DNA of 54,528 nucleotides from a bacterium (GTDB lineage Bacteria > CSSED10-310 > JAFGSJ01), in NCBI GenBank assembly GCA_016934675.1, contig JAFGSJ010000093.1:1-54528 (forward strand), given 5' to 3'. The position numbers were made by a program, and so were the translations under genes. A model generated the notes under the pieces. That model had not been told where the DNA came from and made no database searches. It saw only the letters and a program-made list of their open reading frames with translations. Below are positions 35,638 through 44,646 of the stretch, piece after piece. Position 1 is the stretch's first letter. Each line of letters begins with the position of its first letter.

Positions 35638-37662
35638 ATGGCAAGGATTGGAGTATTCATCTGTCACTGCGGTGAGAATATTGGGGCCACGGTGGATTGT
35701 GCTCAGGTTGCTCAAGCCAGTGCGGCAATACCCGGCGTGGTCCACAGCATCGATTATAAATATTTCTGTTCTGATCCCGGTCAAAACCTCATTCGTGAAG
35801 CAGTCAAGGAAAAAAAGTTGACGGGAGTGGTCGTGGCGGCATGTTCACCCCGCATGCACGAGCCCACATTTCGCCGGGCTTGTGCCGATGCCGGTTTGAA
35901 CCCGTTTCTCTGTGAGATGGCCAATATTCGTGAACACTGTTCCTGGGTGCATGAGAAGGGCGATTTAGCTACCCGAAAGGCGATTGACCTGGTCAGGGTC
36001 CTGGTCGAGAAGGTCAAGCGTAACACGCCCCTTTTCCCGATCAAGGTCCCGGTCACGAAAACGGCTTTGGTGCTTGGTGGTGGTATTGCCGGTATCCAAG
36101 CCAGTCTCGACATTGCCAATGCCGGTCACAAGGTGATTCTGGTCGAGAAAGAACCGTCGATCGGCGGGCATATGGCCCAATTATCCGAGACATTTCCGAC
36201 CCTTGACTGTTCCCAATGTATTTTGACGCCACGTATGGTCGAGGTAGCTCAGCATCCGAATATTACGTTGATGACCTATTCCGAGTTGATCAGTCTCGAG
36301 GGTTTCATCGGCAATTTCAAGGCCAAAATCCGCAAGAAGGCGAGTTATGTTGACGAGAAACTGTGCACGGGTTGTGGACTCTGCACTCAGAAATGTCCGG
36401 CCAAGAAAATCCCGAATGAATTTAATGCCGGACTCGGCACACGTACCGCCATCTACGTTCCGTTTCCCCAGGCTGTCCCGAATAAGCTGGTCATTGATCG
36501 GCCAAATTGTCTCTTCTTCCAGCGGGGTAAAGGATGTAAATTATGTGAAAAGGTTTGTCCGACCGGGGCGATCTGTTTCGAGCAAGAAGAGCGGATTATC
36601 GAGGTCGAGGTCGGGGCGGTCGTCGTGGCTACCGGTTTCAACATTCTTGATGCCACTGCCTTTCCGGAGTATGGTTATGGCAAGTATGCCGATGTCATCG
36701 ATGGATTGAAGTTTGAACGGCTGGCCTCGGCATCCGGTCCGACTCTGGGCGTGATGCAGCGTCCCTCGGACGGCAAGATACCCGAGACTGTGGTGTTCAT
36801 TGCCTGTGCCGGCTCGCGTGACCCGGCTAAAGGCAGGGACTACTGTTCCAAGATTTGCTGCATGTACACCGCGAAACATGCTATGCTGTACAAGCACAAG
36901 GTCCATCACGGCAAGGCCTACGTTTTTTACATGGACATCCGGGCAGGCGGTAAAATGTATGAGGAATTTGTTCGCCGGGCCATCGAGGAAGATGACGTCC
37001 AGTACATCCGGGGTCGGGTTTCGCGGATTTATGAACGGGATGGCAAGCTCATCGTCAAGGGGGCTGATACGCTGCTTGGAGCCCGGGCGGTCGAGATCGA
37101 AGCCGACATGGTCGTTCTGGCTACCGCCGGAGTGGCCAATTGCGGCTCTGAAGAACTTGCCCAGAAATTACATATCAGTTATGATCCGTACCACTTTTAT
37201 GCTGAAGCCCATCCCAAATTGAGACCAGTCGAAACGAACACGGCTGGGATTTTTCTGGCCGGGGCTTGTCAATCGCCCAAGGATATTCCGGACTCGGTCA
37301 GTCAGGCTTCCGGTGCCGCTTCAAAGGTCACCATCCTTTTCTCGCAGGACGAATTGACCCGTGAACCGGTCATCGCCGTGGTCAATCGGACCGCCCCACC
37401 GGTCTACTCGACCTGCGTGGGTTGTTTCCTGTGCCAGACGGTCTGTCCGTATCAGGCCATTGAAAAGGAAGATATCCTGACCCGAGACGGAAAGCTCATT
37501 AAAACTGTGGCCAAAATCAATCCTGGCCTCTGTCAGGGTTGTGGGACCTGTGTCTCCCTGTGTCGGTCCAAGTCCATCGATCTGCAGGGGTTCTCGAATG
37601 AACAGGTCTTTGCGGAAATTCAGGCTTTAGCTTCAAGGAGAGAGACCCATGTCGGAGTTTGA
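35638..37662 (+). CDS. hdrA: Heterodisulfide reductase subunit A-like flavoprotein
   Basis: The 674-residue protein is the electron-bifurcating flavin subunit. The FAD site is VLGGGIAGIQASLDIANAGHK with VEKEPSIGG; a central PTLDCSQC motif, CTGCGLCTQKCP and CKLCEKVCP, and C-terminal CVGCFLCQTVCP and CQGCGTCVSLCR bind Fe-S clusters. ACAGSRDPAKG is the typical HdrA signature, and FLAGACQSPKDIPDSV closes the FAD domain. Length agrees with the family. It overlaps flxD by 14 bp. Confidence 0.96.
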   Translation: MARIGVFICHCGENIGATVDCAQVAQASAAIPGVVHSIDYKYFCSDPGQNLIREAVKEKKLTGVVVAACSPRMHEPTFRRACADAGLNPFLCEMANIREHCSWVHEKGDLATRKAIDLVRVLVEKVKRNTPLFPIKVPVTKTALVLGGGIAGIQASLDIANAGHKVILVEKEPSIGGHMAQLSETFPTLDCSQCILTPRMVEVAQHPNITLMTYSELISLEGFIGNFKAKIRKKASYVDEKLCTGCGLCTQKCPAKKIPNEFNAGLGTRTAIYVPFPQAVPNKLVIDRPNCLFFQRGKGCKLCEKVCPTGAICFEQEERIIEVEVGAVVVATGFNILDATAFPEYGYGKYADVIDGLKFERLASASGPTLGVMQRPSDGKIPETVVFIACAGSRDPAKGRDYCSKICCMYTAKHAMLYKHKVHHGKAYVFYMDIRAGGKMYEEFVRRAIEEDDVQYIRGRVSRIYERDGKLIVKGADTLLGARAVEIEADMVVLATAGVANCGSEELAQKLHISYDPYHFYAEAHPKLRPVETNTAGIFLAGACQSPKDIPDSVSQASGAASKVTILFSQDELTREPVIAVVNRTAPPVYSTCVGCFLCQTVCPYQAIEKEDILTRDGKLIKTVAKINPGLCQGCGTCVSLCRSKSIDLQGFSNEQVFAEIQALASRRETHVGV

Positions 37663-38083
37663 ACCGAAAATCGTCGCCTTTGTCTGTAACTGGTGCACCT
37701 ATGCGGGCGCGGACCTGACCGGGACGAGTAGAATTAAGTATTCGCCTTACGTCCGGATCATCAGATTACCGTGCACCGGTCGCATCGATTTCATGCTCCT
37801 GCTCAAGGCGTTCGCTCAGGGAGCTGATGGAATAATCGTCTCCGGATGTCATCCCAACGATTGTCACTATACATCGGGTAATTTCCACGCCCGACGCCGT
37901 TGGATCGTCTTTCGCAGTCTGCTCGATTTCATGGGTATTGATGTCCGGCGAATACATTTCACCTGGGTCTCGGCGGCTGAGGGGGCCAAATGGGCCGATG
38001 TCGTCAATTCAACGGTCGAGAATATCCGAGAACTCGGACCGTTCCAGCAGTACCACCTTTTACAGGGCGCCGGAATAGCCTGA
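37649..38083 (+). CDS. flxD: MvhD/FlpD-like electron-transfer protein (FlxD)
   Basis: The 144-residue protein has FVCNWCTYAGADLTGTSR, then RLPCTGRID and SGCHPNDCHY, the conserved Cys of the 2Fe-2S MvhD/FlpD family. MvhD-type proteins hand electrons from a hydrogenase, formate or NAD(P)H module to HdrA. Here it links the flx genes downstream with hdrA upstream. It is preceded by AAGGAGAG inside hdrA and followed 11 bp later by flxC. Confidence 0.93.
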   Translation: MSEFEPKIVAFVCNWCTYAGADLTGTSRIKYSPYVRIIRLPCTGRIDFMLLLKAFAQGADGIIVSGCHPNDCHYTSGNFHARRRWIVFRSLLDFMGIDVRRIHFTWVSAAEGAKWADVVNSTVENIRELGPFQQYHLLQGAGIA

Positions 38084-38094
38084 GGATATCATAC

Positions 38095-38901
38095 ATGGAA
38101 ACGCTGAAAAAACGGGCCAAAGAACTACTCGAGAGCAAACAAGTCGACGTTGTCCTGGGCTATGCGGCCGGACCGGGTGGTAAAGCCCGGCCGGTCTTTA
38201 TCAAGGACCCCGCCCAGACCGATACGCTCATTCTGCCTGAAGATAATCAGGGCCTCAACCTGGCCGTCTACCTGACCAAACCCGAGCTGAAAAAAATCAA
38301 GAAAATGGCCATAATGGCCACCGTACCGATCAGACGGACCTTGCTCCAGTATCTCGTCGAGAACCAGCTTGATCTGGACCGGGTCATTATCCTGGCTATC
38401 GACCGCGACATGCCCTTTAAGGAAATGACGGATGTGGCCGCATTGGAACAGAGTGTCAATGCACAGGAGCAGCAATTGACTCCCGAGCAACGCCAGCAAC
38501 TCGAAGCCATCGAGCGGATGTCGCCGCAGGAGCGTTTTGATTACTGGACCAGTCAGTTATCGGCTTGTATCAAATGCTATGCCTGTCGGGCCGCCTGTCC
38601 GCTCTGTTACTGCGAACGCTGTGTGGTCGAGGACAACCGGCCCCAATGGATACCGGTCGCTTCCCACACGCTGGGGAATATCGAGTGGCATATCAACCGG
38701 GCCATGCACCTGGCCGGCCGCTGTATCAATTGTGGGGCCTGTCGACATGCCTGCCCCCTGAACCTCCCGATTGATCTACTCACCCAGAAAATGGCTGATG
38801 TGGTCTTTACTCAATTCAACGAGCAGGCTGGCGTATCGGCTTCATGTCCCTATTCATTGGGAACGTTTAAGAACGAAGATAAGGAAGATTTTATCGGGTG
38901 A
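38095..38901 (+). CDS. flxC: 4Fe-4S dicluster protein FlxC-like
   Basis: From ATG 38095 the protein has 268 residues. The N-terminal part resembles a nucleotide- or flavin-type alpha/beta domain (about 15-120). Two Fe-S motifs follow: CIKCYACRAACPLCYCERC and CINCGACRHACP. This order is that of FlxC in FlxABCD-HdrABC clusters. The longer frame from 37990 overlaps flxD too far and lacks a good start. It is cytoplasmic, with no TM. Confidence 0.85.
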   Translation: METLKKRAKELLESKQVDVVLGYAAGPGGKARPVFIKDPAQTDTLILPEDNQGLNLAVYLTKPELKKIKKMAIMATVPIRRTLLQYLVENQLDLDRVIILAIDRDMPFKEMTDVAALEQSVNAQEQQLTPEQRQQLEAIERMSPQERFDYWTSQLSACIKCYACRAACPLCYCERCVVEDNRPQWIPVASHTLGNIEWHINRAMHLAGRCINCGACRHACPLNLPIDLLTQKMADVVFTQFNEQAGVSASCPYSLGTFKNEDKEDFIG

Positions 38902-39023
38902 TGTCGCTATCTAACATCAGAAAGCAAATGATATGACAAGAACTGCCATGTGCTTCTCACATAAATCCCCATGCCTCCGGAACACACATCACCGTGTTCC
39001 CGGTCAGACGCAGAGGAAGGATT

Positions 39024-40052
39024 ATGACTGAAACGAGAATTTTGAAAAGGAACAATGTTGCGACCTTGCTGTCCCGCTGTATGACGGCCGGGAAAAAGGT
39101 CTATGCGCCCGTAAAGAAGAACGATTTGGTGGATTTTCAGCTTCTGTCCGATCCCGCCGAGATGACCTTCGATTATATTCAAACGGTGCAATCGCCCAAA
39201 TTCGTACTGTTTCCCAGGGTTGAAGAGCTGTTCAGCTATAGCACTGACGAGAACAATGAGCTGCATCTCGAGGAGCGGGACGCCACTTCATTTCCGGAAA
39301 CGGTGCTCTTTGGAGTCCGCCCCTGTGACGCGAAGGGCTTCCTGACTCTTGAAGCTGTCTTCAAATGGGACTATCCCGATACCTTTTACCTGACCCGACG
39401 CGCGAAATGCACGATCATGAGCGTCGCTTGTCAGAAGGCGGACCAATGGTGTTTCTGCACTTCGGTCGGTGGCGGTCCGGACAACCCTGACGGCAGCGAT
39501 ATTCTGCTGTTGCCTCTGGCCGATGGTGATTATCTCGCCCAATTCCTGACGGACAAGGGCCGCGAATTTCTGTCCGAGATGGCTGAATTCTTCGAGGCGG
39601 TCCCGCCCGATCAGGCTGATCTGAAGCCGGTCCTGGCCGATGTGCCGGTCCGCTTTGAGCTCGATCAGCTCCGTAAACACATTGATGTCGTTTTTAACAG
39701 CGATATCTGGGCTGAACAATCCCAGGCTTGTATCGGTTGTGGGGCCTGTGCTTTCGTGTGCCCCAGTTGTGTCTGCTTCGATATCCAGGACGAAGGCACC
39801 GCCGAACAGGGACGCAGGCTCCGCTGCTGGGACTCGTGCGGCTTCTCCCTGTTTACCCTGCACACCTCCGGTCATAATCCCCGAGAAGTCCAGAGCCAAC
39901 GCTGGCGACAACGTCTGATGCATAAATTTTCCTATCTGCCCGACCGCCTCGAGACCATGGGTTGTGTCGGTTGCGGTCGCTGCTCACGCTCCTGTCCCGC
40001 GGGTATGGACCTGCTCACCTGCTTGGCAGCTCTTGCGGAGGTTAACGTATGA
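39024..40052 (+). CDS. flxB: 4Fe-4S protein FlxB-like (hydrogenase/sulfite reductase A-type)
   Basis: ATG 39024 follows AGGAAGG closely and gives 342 residues. The N-terminal two thirds have GVRPCDAKGFLTLEAVF and a CQKADQWCFC motif, typical of the HydB/AsrA-type family; the C-terminus has CIGCGACAFVCPSCVCFD and CVGCGRCSRSCPAG, two 4Fe-4S sites. It overlaps flxA by 4 bp. It should relay electrons between FlxA and FlxC/D. Confidence 0.87.
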   Translation: MTETRILKRNNVATLLSRCMTAGKKVYAPVKKNDLVDFQLLSDPAEMTFDYIQTVQSPKFVLFPRVEELFSYSTDENNELHLEERDATSFPETVLFGVRPCDAKGFLTLEAVFKWDYPDTFYLTRRAKCTIMSVACQKADQWCFCTSVGGGPDNPDGSDILLLPLADGDYLAQFLTDKGREFLSEMAEFFEAVPPDQADLKPVLADVPVRFELDQLRKHIDVVFNSDIWAEQSQACIGCGACAFVCPSCVCFDIQDEGTAEQGRRLRCWDSCGFSLFTLHTSGHNPREVQSQRWRQRLMHKFSYLPDRLETMGCVGCGRCSRSCPAGMDLLTCLAALAEVNV

Positions 40053-40888
40053 CGGCAGTGAATATCTATAAACCCTATCTGATGCGGATCAACCAGAGTA
40101 TCGATGAAGCACCCGGTGTCAAAACGTTTAAACTCTCGTTCATCAACGAAGAAGAAGGTAAACAATTCACCTTTAAAACCGGGCAGTTCGCTGAGTATTC
40201 CGTATTTGGCGAAGGTGAAAGCACCTTTTGTATCGCTTCCTCACCGACGCGGCCCGAATCGATCGATTGCACCTTTCGTCAGGCTGGGCGGGTCACAACA
40301 GCCCTGTTTAACCGTGAAGTGGGGGACACGATCGGTTTCCGCGGACCGTACGGCAATATCTTTCCCCTGCATGAATGGGATAAGAAAAAACTGCTCTTCA
40401 TTGCGGGAGGCATCGCCTTACCACCGCTCCGCAGCGTGATCTGGAACGCCCTCGACCTCCGCGATCATTTCAAGGACATTACCATACTCTATGGGGCCCG
40501 AAGTGTGGCTGATCTGGTCTATAAATACGAACTCGAGGAATGGTCGCAACGTAAGGACCTGACTCTGGTCACCACCGTGGACCCCGGCGGAGAAACGCCT
40601 GATTGGAAGGGACATGTCGGCTTTGTCCCGACCGTGCTCGAAAAGATGAATCCCAAACCCGATCAGACCATCGCCATCGTCTGCGGACCGCCGATCATGA
40701 TTAAGTTCACCTTTCCGGTCCTGACCAAAGCCGGTTTTCAACCCGAGAACATCTTCACCACCCTGGAAAACAGGATGAAATGCGGTCTGGGTAAATGCGG
40801 CCGCTGCAATGTCGGCAAATATTTTGTCTGCAAGGATGGGCCGGTCTTCACCTATGCCCAACTGCAGGATTTGCCACCCGAATATTGA
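40049..40888 (+). CDS. flxA: FAD/NAD(P)-binding oxidoreductase FlxA-like
   Basis: The 279-residue protein has a ferredoxin-reductase fold: FAD domain (about 10-100, with GQFAEYSVFGEGESTFCIAS), NAD(P) site LFIAGGIALPPLRSVIW, IVCGPPIMIKFT, and a C-terminal 2Fe-2S motif CGLGKCGRCNVGKYFVC. This is the DHODB-electron-transfer/sulfhydrogenase-gamma type. As FlxA it would be the NAD(H)-reactive entry of the complex. It is the last gene of the operon and is convergent with the thioredoxin-like gene. Confidence 0.9.
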   Translation: MTAVNIYKPYLMRINQSIDEAPGVKTFKLSFINEEEGKQFTFKTGQFAEYSVFGEGESTFCIASSPTRPESIDCTFRQAGRVTTALFNREVGDTIGFRGPYGNIFPLHEWDKKKLLFIAGGIALPPLRSVIWNALDLRDHFKDITILYGARSVADLVYKYELEEWSQRKDLTLVTTVDPGGETPDWKGHVGFVPTVLEKMNPKPDQTIAIVCGPPIMIKFTFPVLTKAGFQPENIFTTLENRMKCGLGKCGRCNVGKYFVCKDGPVFTYAQLQDLPPEY

Positions 40889-40910
40889 GCGTGAAGACCG
40901 AATCAGGTCA

Positions 40911-41477
40911 TTACTTGGATTTGGGGCACTCTGAGGGCTGAGCAGTGTCTTGGCTGTGTGTCTCCTGTGCAGCACCGGCGGGTTGCTTGGTCCACTTTTC
41001 CAGAAAGGCCTTGAACTTCAGCAGATCATAACTCTTGTCGAGCTCCAGCTCTTCCGTGCCTTGCGAATGCAACAGAGCCCCGGAACCGTCCAAGACAAAA
41101 AAGTGGGGATATCCGGGAATCGCGGGGAAATTCGCCAAGACCTGTTCGTTTTTTTGCTTGGAACCATAATTTATCTTGACCTGAACATAATGATCGGTCC
41201 TGAAACGGACAAGCTCCGGGTTCTCAGCGTAAAATTTCTCGAGGGTCCGACACCATTCACACCAACGACCGCCGACGAGAACCAGAACGTTCTTATTGGT
41301 CCGTTTCGCTTCGGCCAGAGCATCAGCCAGGTCTTGTGCGGCATCCCTGTCGGGATAATATCTGGCGACTTCGACATACTGTGATCCGGATGCATCCTTT
41401 TCCTGACCGAACCCAGGCAGTACCATCAGGACCTCAATGACAAAAATACACCCTAAAAACATTACGATTCTTCTCAT
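40911..41477 (-). CDS. Secreted thioredoxin-fold protein
   Basis: The 188-residue protein has a signal peptide (about 1-24, ending near GFGQEK) and a thioredoxin fold with the redox motif WCEWC in VLVGGRWCEWCRTLEKFY, and a later cis-Pro segment GYPHFFVLDGSG. It resembles the thioredoxin_7/DsbD-C-terminal group that keeps periplasmic proteins reduced or handles heme or copper. A Pro/Gln/Glu-rich tail extends the C-terminus. TGGAGGTGG precedes the start. Confidence 0.85.
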   Translation of the reverse strand: MRRIVMFLGCIFVIEVLMVLPGFGQEKDASGSQYVEVARYYPDRDAAQDLADALAEAKRTNKNVLVLVGGRWCEWCRTLEKFYAENPELVRFRTDHYVQVKINYGSKQKNEQVLANFPAIPGYPHFFVLDGSGALLHSQGTEELELDKSYDLLKFKAFLEKWTKQPAGAAQETHSQDTAQPSECPKSK

Positions 41478-42174
41478 AAACCCACCTCCAGATTAACTCT
41501 TGTCCAAAATAGGATTTGATAATATCTAATAACTATACTAGCAATCCTCCCATTTCAATTACTTTCTAAAAACGTAATATCTCAGCATCCTGAACCCGGA
41601 CAGGATTTCAGGATTGCCATCAGAAGACATGCCGGTATCGGGATCGCTATCGCCATCGCGTTCGATTTGACATACAACAAGGATACTTGATAGACATCAC
41701 GTTGTTCATGTCCGAACGACATTTTCTTATCTCCGATAGCGATCCCGATCCCGTTCACTTTTTCAGGATGATACGATCTGTTCAATTGTTTCCGAAATTT
41801 TCTGATAATCGTCCAGAAAGAGTAGATTGAAACATGTTTCAATGATTATCTAAAAAAATTAGAGTCCCTTTCAGATAATTTCAAGTTATTTTTGAACATG
41901 GTTTCGCATGTTGATGAATGAAAACAGAAGCAGCACGGATTTCGCGTTGAAGGACTCTGTGCTCTGTGCAAAGTCGGTGCTATCTTTTTATTTTCTCCCC
42001 GAACCTTGAAATTCCGATACTCTAAACTCATGCATGAAGCCAACTTGTCAACAATCTTGATGTCTAGTGTGAGATAGCATACAATACACAATACATTCTG
42101 CGGGAAAAAACCGGTCAATACACCGGGTCAAACCGAGTGCCTGTGATGGACGGGAACGAAAGATAACAAAGACA
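41478..42174. other. 697-bp intergenic region with decayed elements
   Basis: It contains the four-helix-bundle remnant on the minus strand (41582-41722), GGATCGCTATCG/CGATAGCGATCC inverted words around 41639-41657 and 41731-41757, and a CACAGAG-type dispersed repeat at 41940-41972. The last 200 bp before the YfhO-like gene show no strong promoter. Confidence 0.5.
41582..41722 (-). pseudogene. Four-helix-bundle (23S rRNA intervening-sequence) protein remnant
   Basis: From the ATG at 41722 the minus strand reads MSFGHEQRDVYQVSLLYV, very close to the start of four-helix-bundle (IVP/S23-like) proteins, which typically begin with an (H)ERLDVYQ-x-SLEFV pattern. Homology is lost within about 20 residues, with a run through GATCGC/ATCGCC words, and the frame ends after 46 residues rather than about 120. 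The typical (GATCGG)n-like leader is also present just upstream. It is dead by length. Confidence 0.6.
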
Positions 42175-44631
42175 ATGGTAACAATTCGCAGCGGAGTAAC
42201 ACGTCAATTCAGCTTTTCATTACTGGTTTTCGTTGCGTGCTGGGCCCTGTTTTTTGGCACGGTTTTGCTCGGGGATCAGTGTTTTTTCAGCCACGATCTC
42301 AAAACGTTTTATTTCCCCTACCATCATTTTTTTGGCACGCAGCTCGAACAGGGAGCCCTTTCGTTGTGGAGTTCGTTATCATCATGCGGTTTTCCGGTGC
42401 ATGCCGCTGCCGAGATCGGGGTCTTTTATCCATTCAACTGGCTTTTTTCCTTGCTATTCCCTTCTTTGTATGCCTTCGAGTTCCTGATCATCTTTCATTA
42501 TCTCATTGCGGGAATTTTTATGCTTTATCTGCAACGGGTCCGGTCTGTGACAGGCCTGCCTGCCCTCTTTTCCGCCTTGACCTTTGTTTTTTCAGGGTTT
42601 TTTATCTGTCATCTGGTCCATACCAGCATAATCTGTGCGTCCGCCTGGTTACCACTTGTTTTTGTTTTTCTGGAAAAGTGGTCACGGCTCAGAAAATGGT
42701 GGTATTGCGGTGCTGCCGGTGCAGTGATCGCTCTGCAATTGCTGGCTTCACATCCACAGATCGCGGTCATATCCGTTTTTCTGAGCTGCCTGTTCATCGC
42801 GGTCAATCGCTTCGAGGACCATGACGGAGCCCGTCTGACCTGGGCTCGGAAACTGGTTGCTCTGGCGATTATTCTGGTTCTCGGATATGGCCTGGCCCTG
42901 GTCCAGATTATACCTACTTTTGAGGCGGCACACTATTCCATCAGAAATGAGCAGGTAAGCCATTCGTTCCGTTTTCAGGGCTCACTGCAACCGCAGCACC
43001 TGGTGACCCTTTTATTCCCGGCTTTTTTCGGGCTGGTCCGACCTGATCAGGTCCCGGGCTATGGTTTTGTAACACCAGAGTATTGGGGACAAGGCGGGGC
43101 ATTTTGGGAAATGTGCGGCTACACCGGCTTGCTATCATTAATGCTGGCTTTTATTGCCTTGTTCAGCCGAAAAAAAGCAGGATCAAGGCCCTATCTGATC
43201 GTTGGTCTGATCAGCCTGGTCCTGGCTTTGGGAAAATTCGGACTGCTGGCCTATCTGTTTCATTACTTTCCCGGAGCAGAGCGGTTACGTTTTCCGAGCA
43301 GATTCTTACTGGGTTGGACCCTGATGGTCTCAGTTTTGGCCGGTAACGGATTGCAATGCCTGCTCGATCAGGCCAATTCTCTTAAAACAAAAAGGCTCCT
43401 GAAACGGATTGTCGTGTTCATTGTTGTTGTATCAGGTCTGTTCGCCGTGATTCAGATCGTGTTCACACTCAAGGGCGATACGGTCCAGTCGAGCGCGCAC
43501 CAGTTTGTCCGCGAGCACTATATCGGCAAATCGGGCCATCATCTGTCGCCCGAACGCTACTTTCACAAGGTGGACCAGGCTCTTGGGGGAATACTTGTCT
43601 CGACCGATCTGCTCAACCCTCAGACAGGTAAACAGTTCGGCCTGATGATCGGCAGCGTCCTGGTCCTCTTTTTATTGGCCAGACCTTCGGTCCGCTTTCG
43701 CAAGCTCGCCCTGGGAATTCTGTTAGTCATCTGGGCCCTGGATCTGGGCTGGTTCAGCTATGGCTATAACCTGCGTCAATTGGCCCGTTCAGTGCTGGAT
43801 GAACCTGCCACTGCCGTGCTGCTGAAAAAGGACCAGGACTTGTTTCGCTATCTATCGCTCGATCGAAGGGGCGCCCAAGAGGAAGAACTCCTCAAACCAT
43901 GTTTCAATGTCATTTTCGGCCTCTCCTCTCTCTTCACGCCCGGTCCCTTGATGATGGACCGTTTCCAGCAGTGGTTGCACCTGACCGGAACAGGAATTCA
44001 TCCGTACGACATGCAGCAGAAACAGTCCCTGGTTCGGGACCATCTCGAACTGATCAGTATGTTCAATATCAAGTATATTGTGACCGGCACGCCATTTCCG
44101 GCTGATGAACGCTTCGAGTTATTGACTGAACAGCCAGTCCTGGTTTATCGGAACAAGCTCTGTCTGCCCCGGTTCATGATCGTGCCGGACTGGATTGTGG
44201 TCCCGAAAGAGAAACGTTCCGACATTCCTGAATACATCCATTCCGAGAGTATCGATATCCGCCGGCGGCTCGTACTCGAAGGACCTCTGCCGGGCATTAA
44301 AACAGCCTCGCCGGATCGTGCGACCGGAAATGTGGGTGAGTTCAGACTGCTGAACTATGAGCACCATCATATTCACGCGAAAGCCCGGGTCGACCATGAT
44401 TGCTTTGTACGGGCTGCGGAGGCGTGGTATCCGGGCTGGCGGGCATCAATCGACGGCCAGGAAGTGCCCATCCTTCGCTCCGAGGGCTTTTTCAGGGCCC
44501 TTTATCTCAATCCGGGCCATCATGAAATTTCTTTCGTCTATAAACCATTTTCATTAGCCATCGGTCTGTTTCTGTCACTGTGCTGTATCGCTTTGATAAC
44601 GGCTGCATTCCTGATTGTGAAAAGCAGATGA
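42175..44631 (+). CDS. YfhO-like polytopic membrane protein
   Basis: The 818-residue protein has about 12-14 TM helices in the first 620 residues and a final TM helix near 790-812, with an extracytoplasmic C-terminal domain between. FYPFNWLFSLLFPSLYAFE, the SRFLLGWTLMVSVLAGNGL helix and FVRAAEAWYPGWRASIDGQE are typical of YfhO (GT-C-like, role in lipid-linked sugar or teichoic-acid glycosylation in some species). The donor and acceptor here are unknown. The start has only a weak ribosome-binding site. The nucleotidyltransferase gene follows 15 bp later. Confidence 0.85.
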   Translation: MVTIRSGVTRQFSFSLLVFVACWALFFGTVLLGDQCFFSHDLKTFYFPYHHFFGTQLEQGALSLWSSLSSCGFPVHAAAEIGVFYPFNWLFSLLFPSLYAFEFLIIFHYLIAGIFMLYLQRVRSVTGLPALFSALTFVFSGFFICHLVHTSIICASAWLPLVFVFLEKWSRLRKWWYCGAAGAVIALQLLASHPQIAVISVFLSCLFIAVNRFEDHDGARLTWARKLVALAIILVLGYGLALVQIIPTFEAAHYSIRNEQVSHSFRFQGSLQPQHLVTLLFPAFFGLVRPDQVPGYGFVTPEYWGQGGAFWEMCGYTGLLSLMLAFIALFSRKKAGSRPYLIVGLISLVLALGKFGLLAYLFHYFPGAERLRFPSRFLLGWTLMVSVLAGNGLQCLLDQANSLKTKRLLKRIVVFIVVVSGLFAVIQIVFTLKGDTVQSSAHQFVREHYIGKSGHHLSPERYFHKVDQALGGILVSTDLLNPQTGKQFGLMIGSVLVLFLLARPSVRFRKLALGILLVIWALDLGWFSYGYNLRQLARSVLDEPATAVLLKKDQDLFRYLSLDRRGAQEEELLKPCFNVIFGLSSLFTPGPLMMDRFQQWLHLTGTGIHPYDMQQKQSLVRDHLELISMFNIKYIVTGTPFPADERFELLTEQPVLVYRNKLCLPRFMIVPDWIVVPKEKRSDIPEYIHSESIDIRRRLVLEGPLPGIKTASPDRATGNVGEFRLLNYEHHHIHAKARVDHDCFVRAAEAWYPGWRASIDGQEVPILRSEGFFRALYLNPGHHEISFVYKPFSLAIGLFLSLCCIALITAAFLIVKSR

Positions 44632-44646
44632 GAGAAGGAAAGGAAC

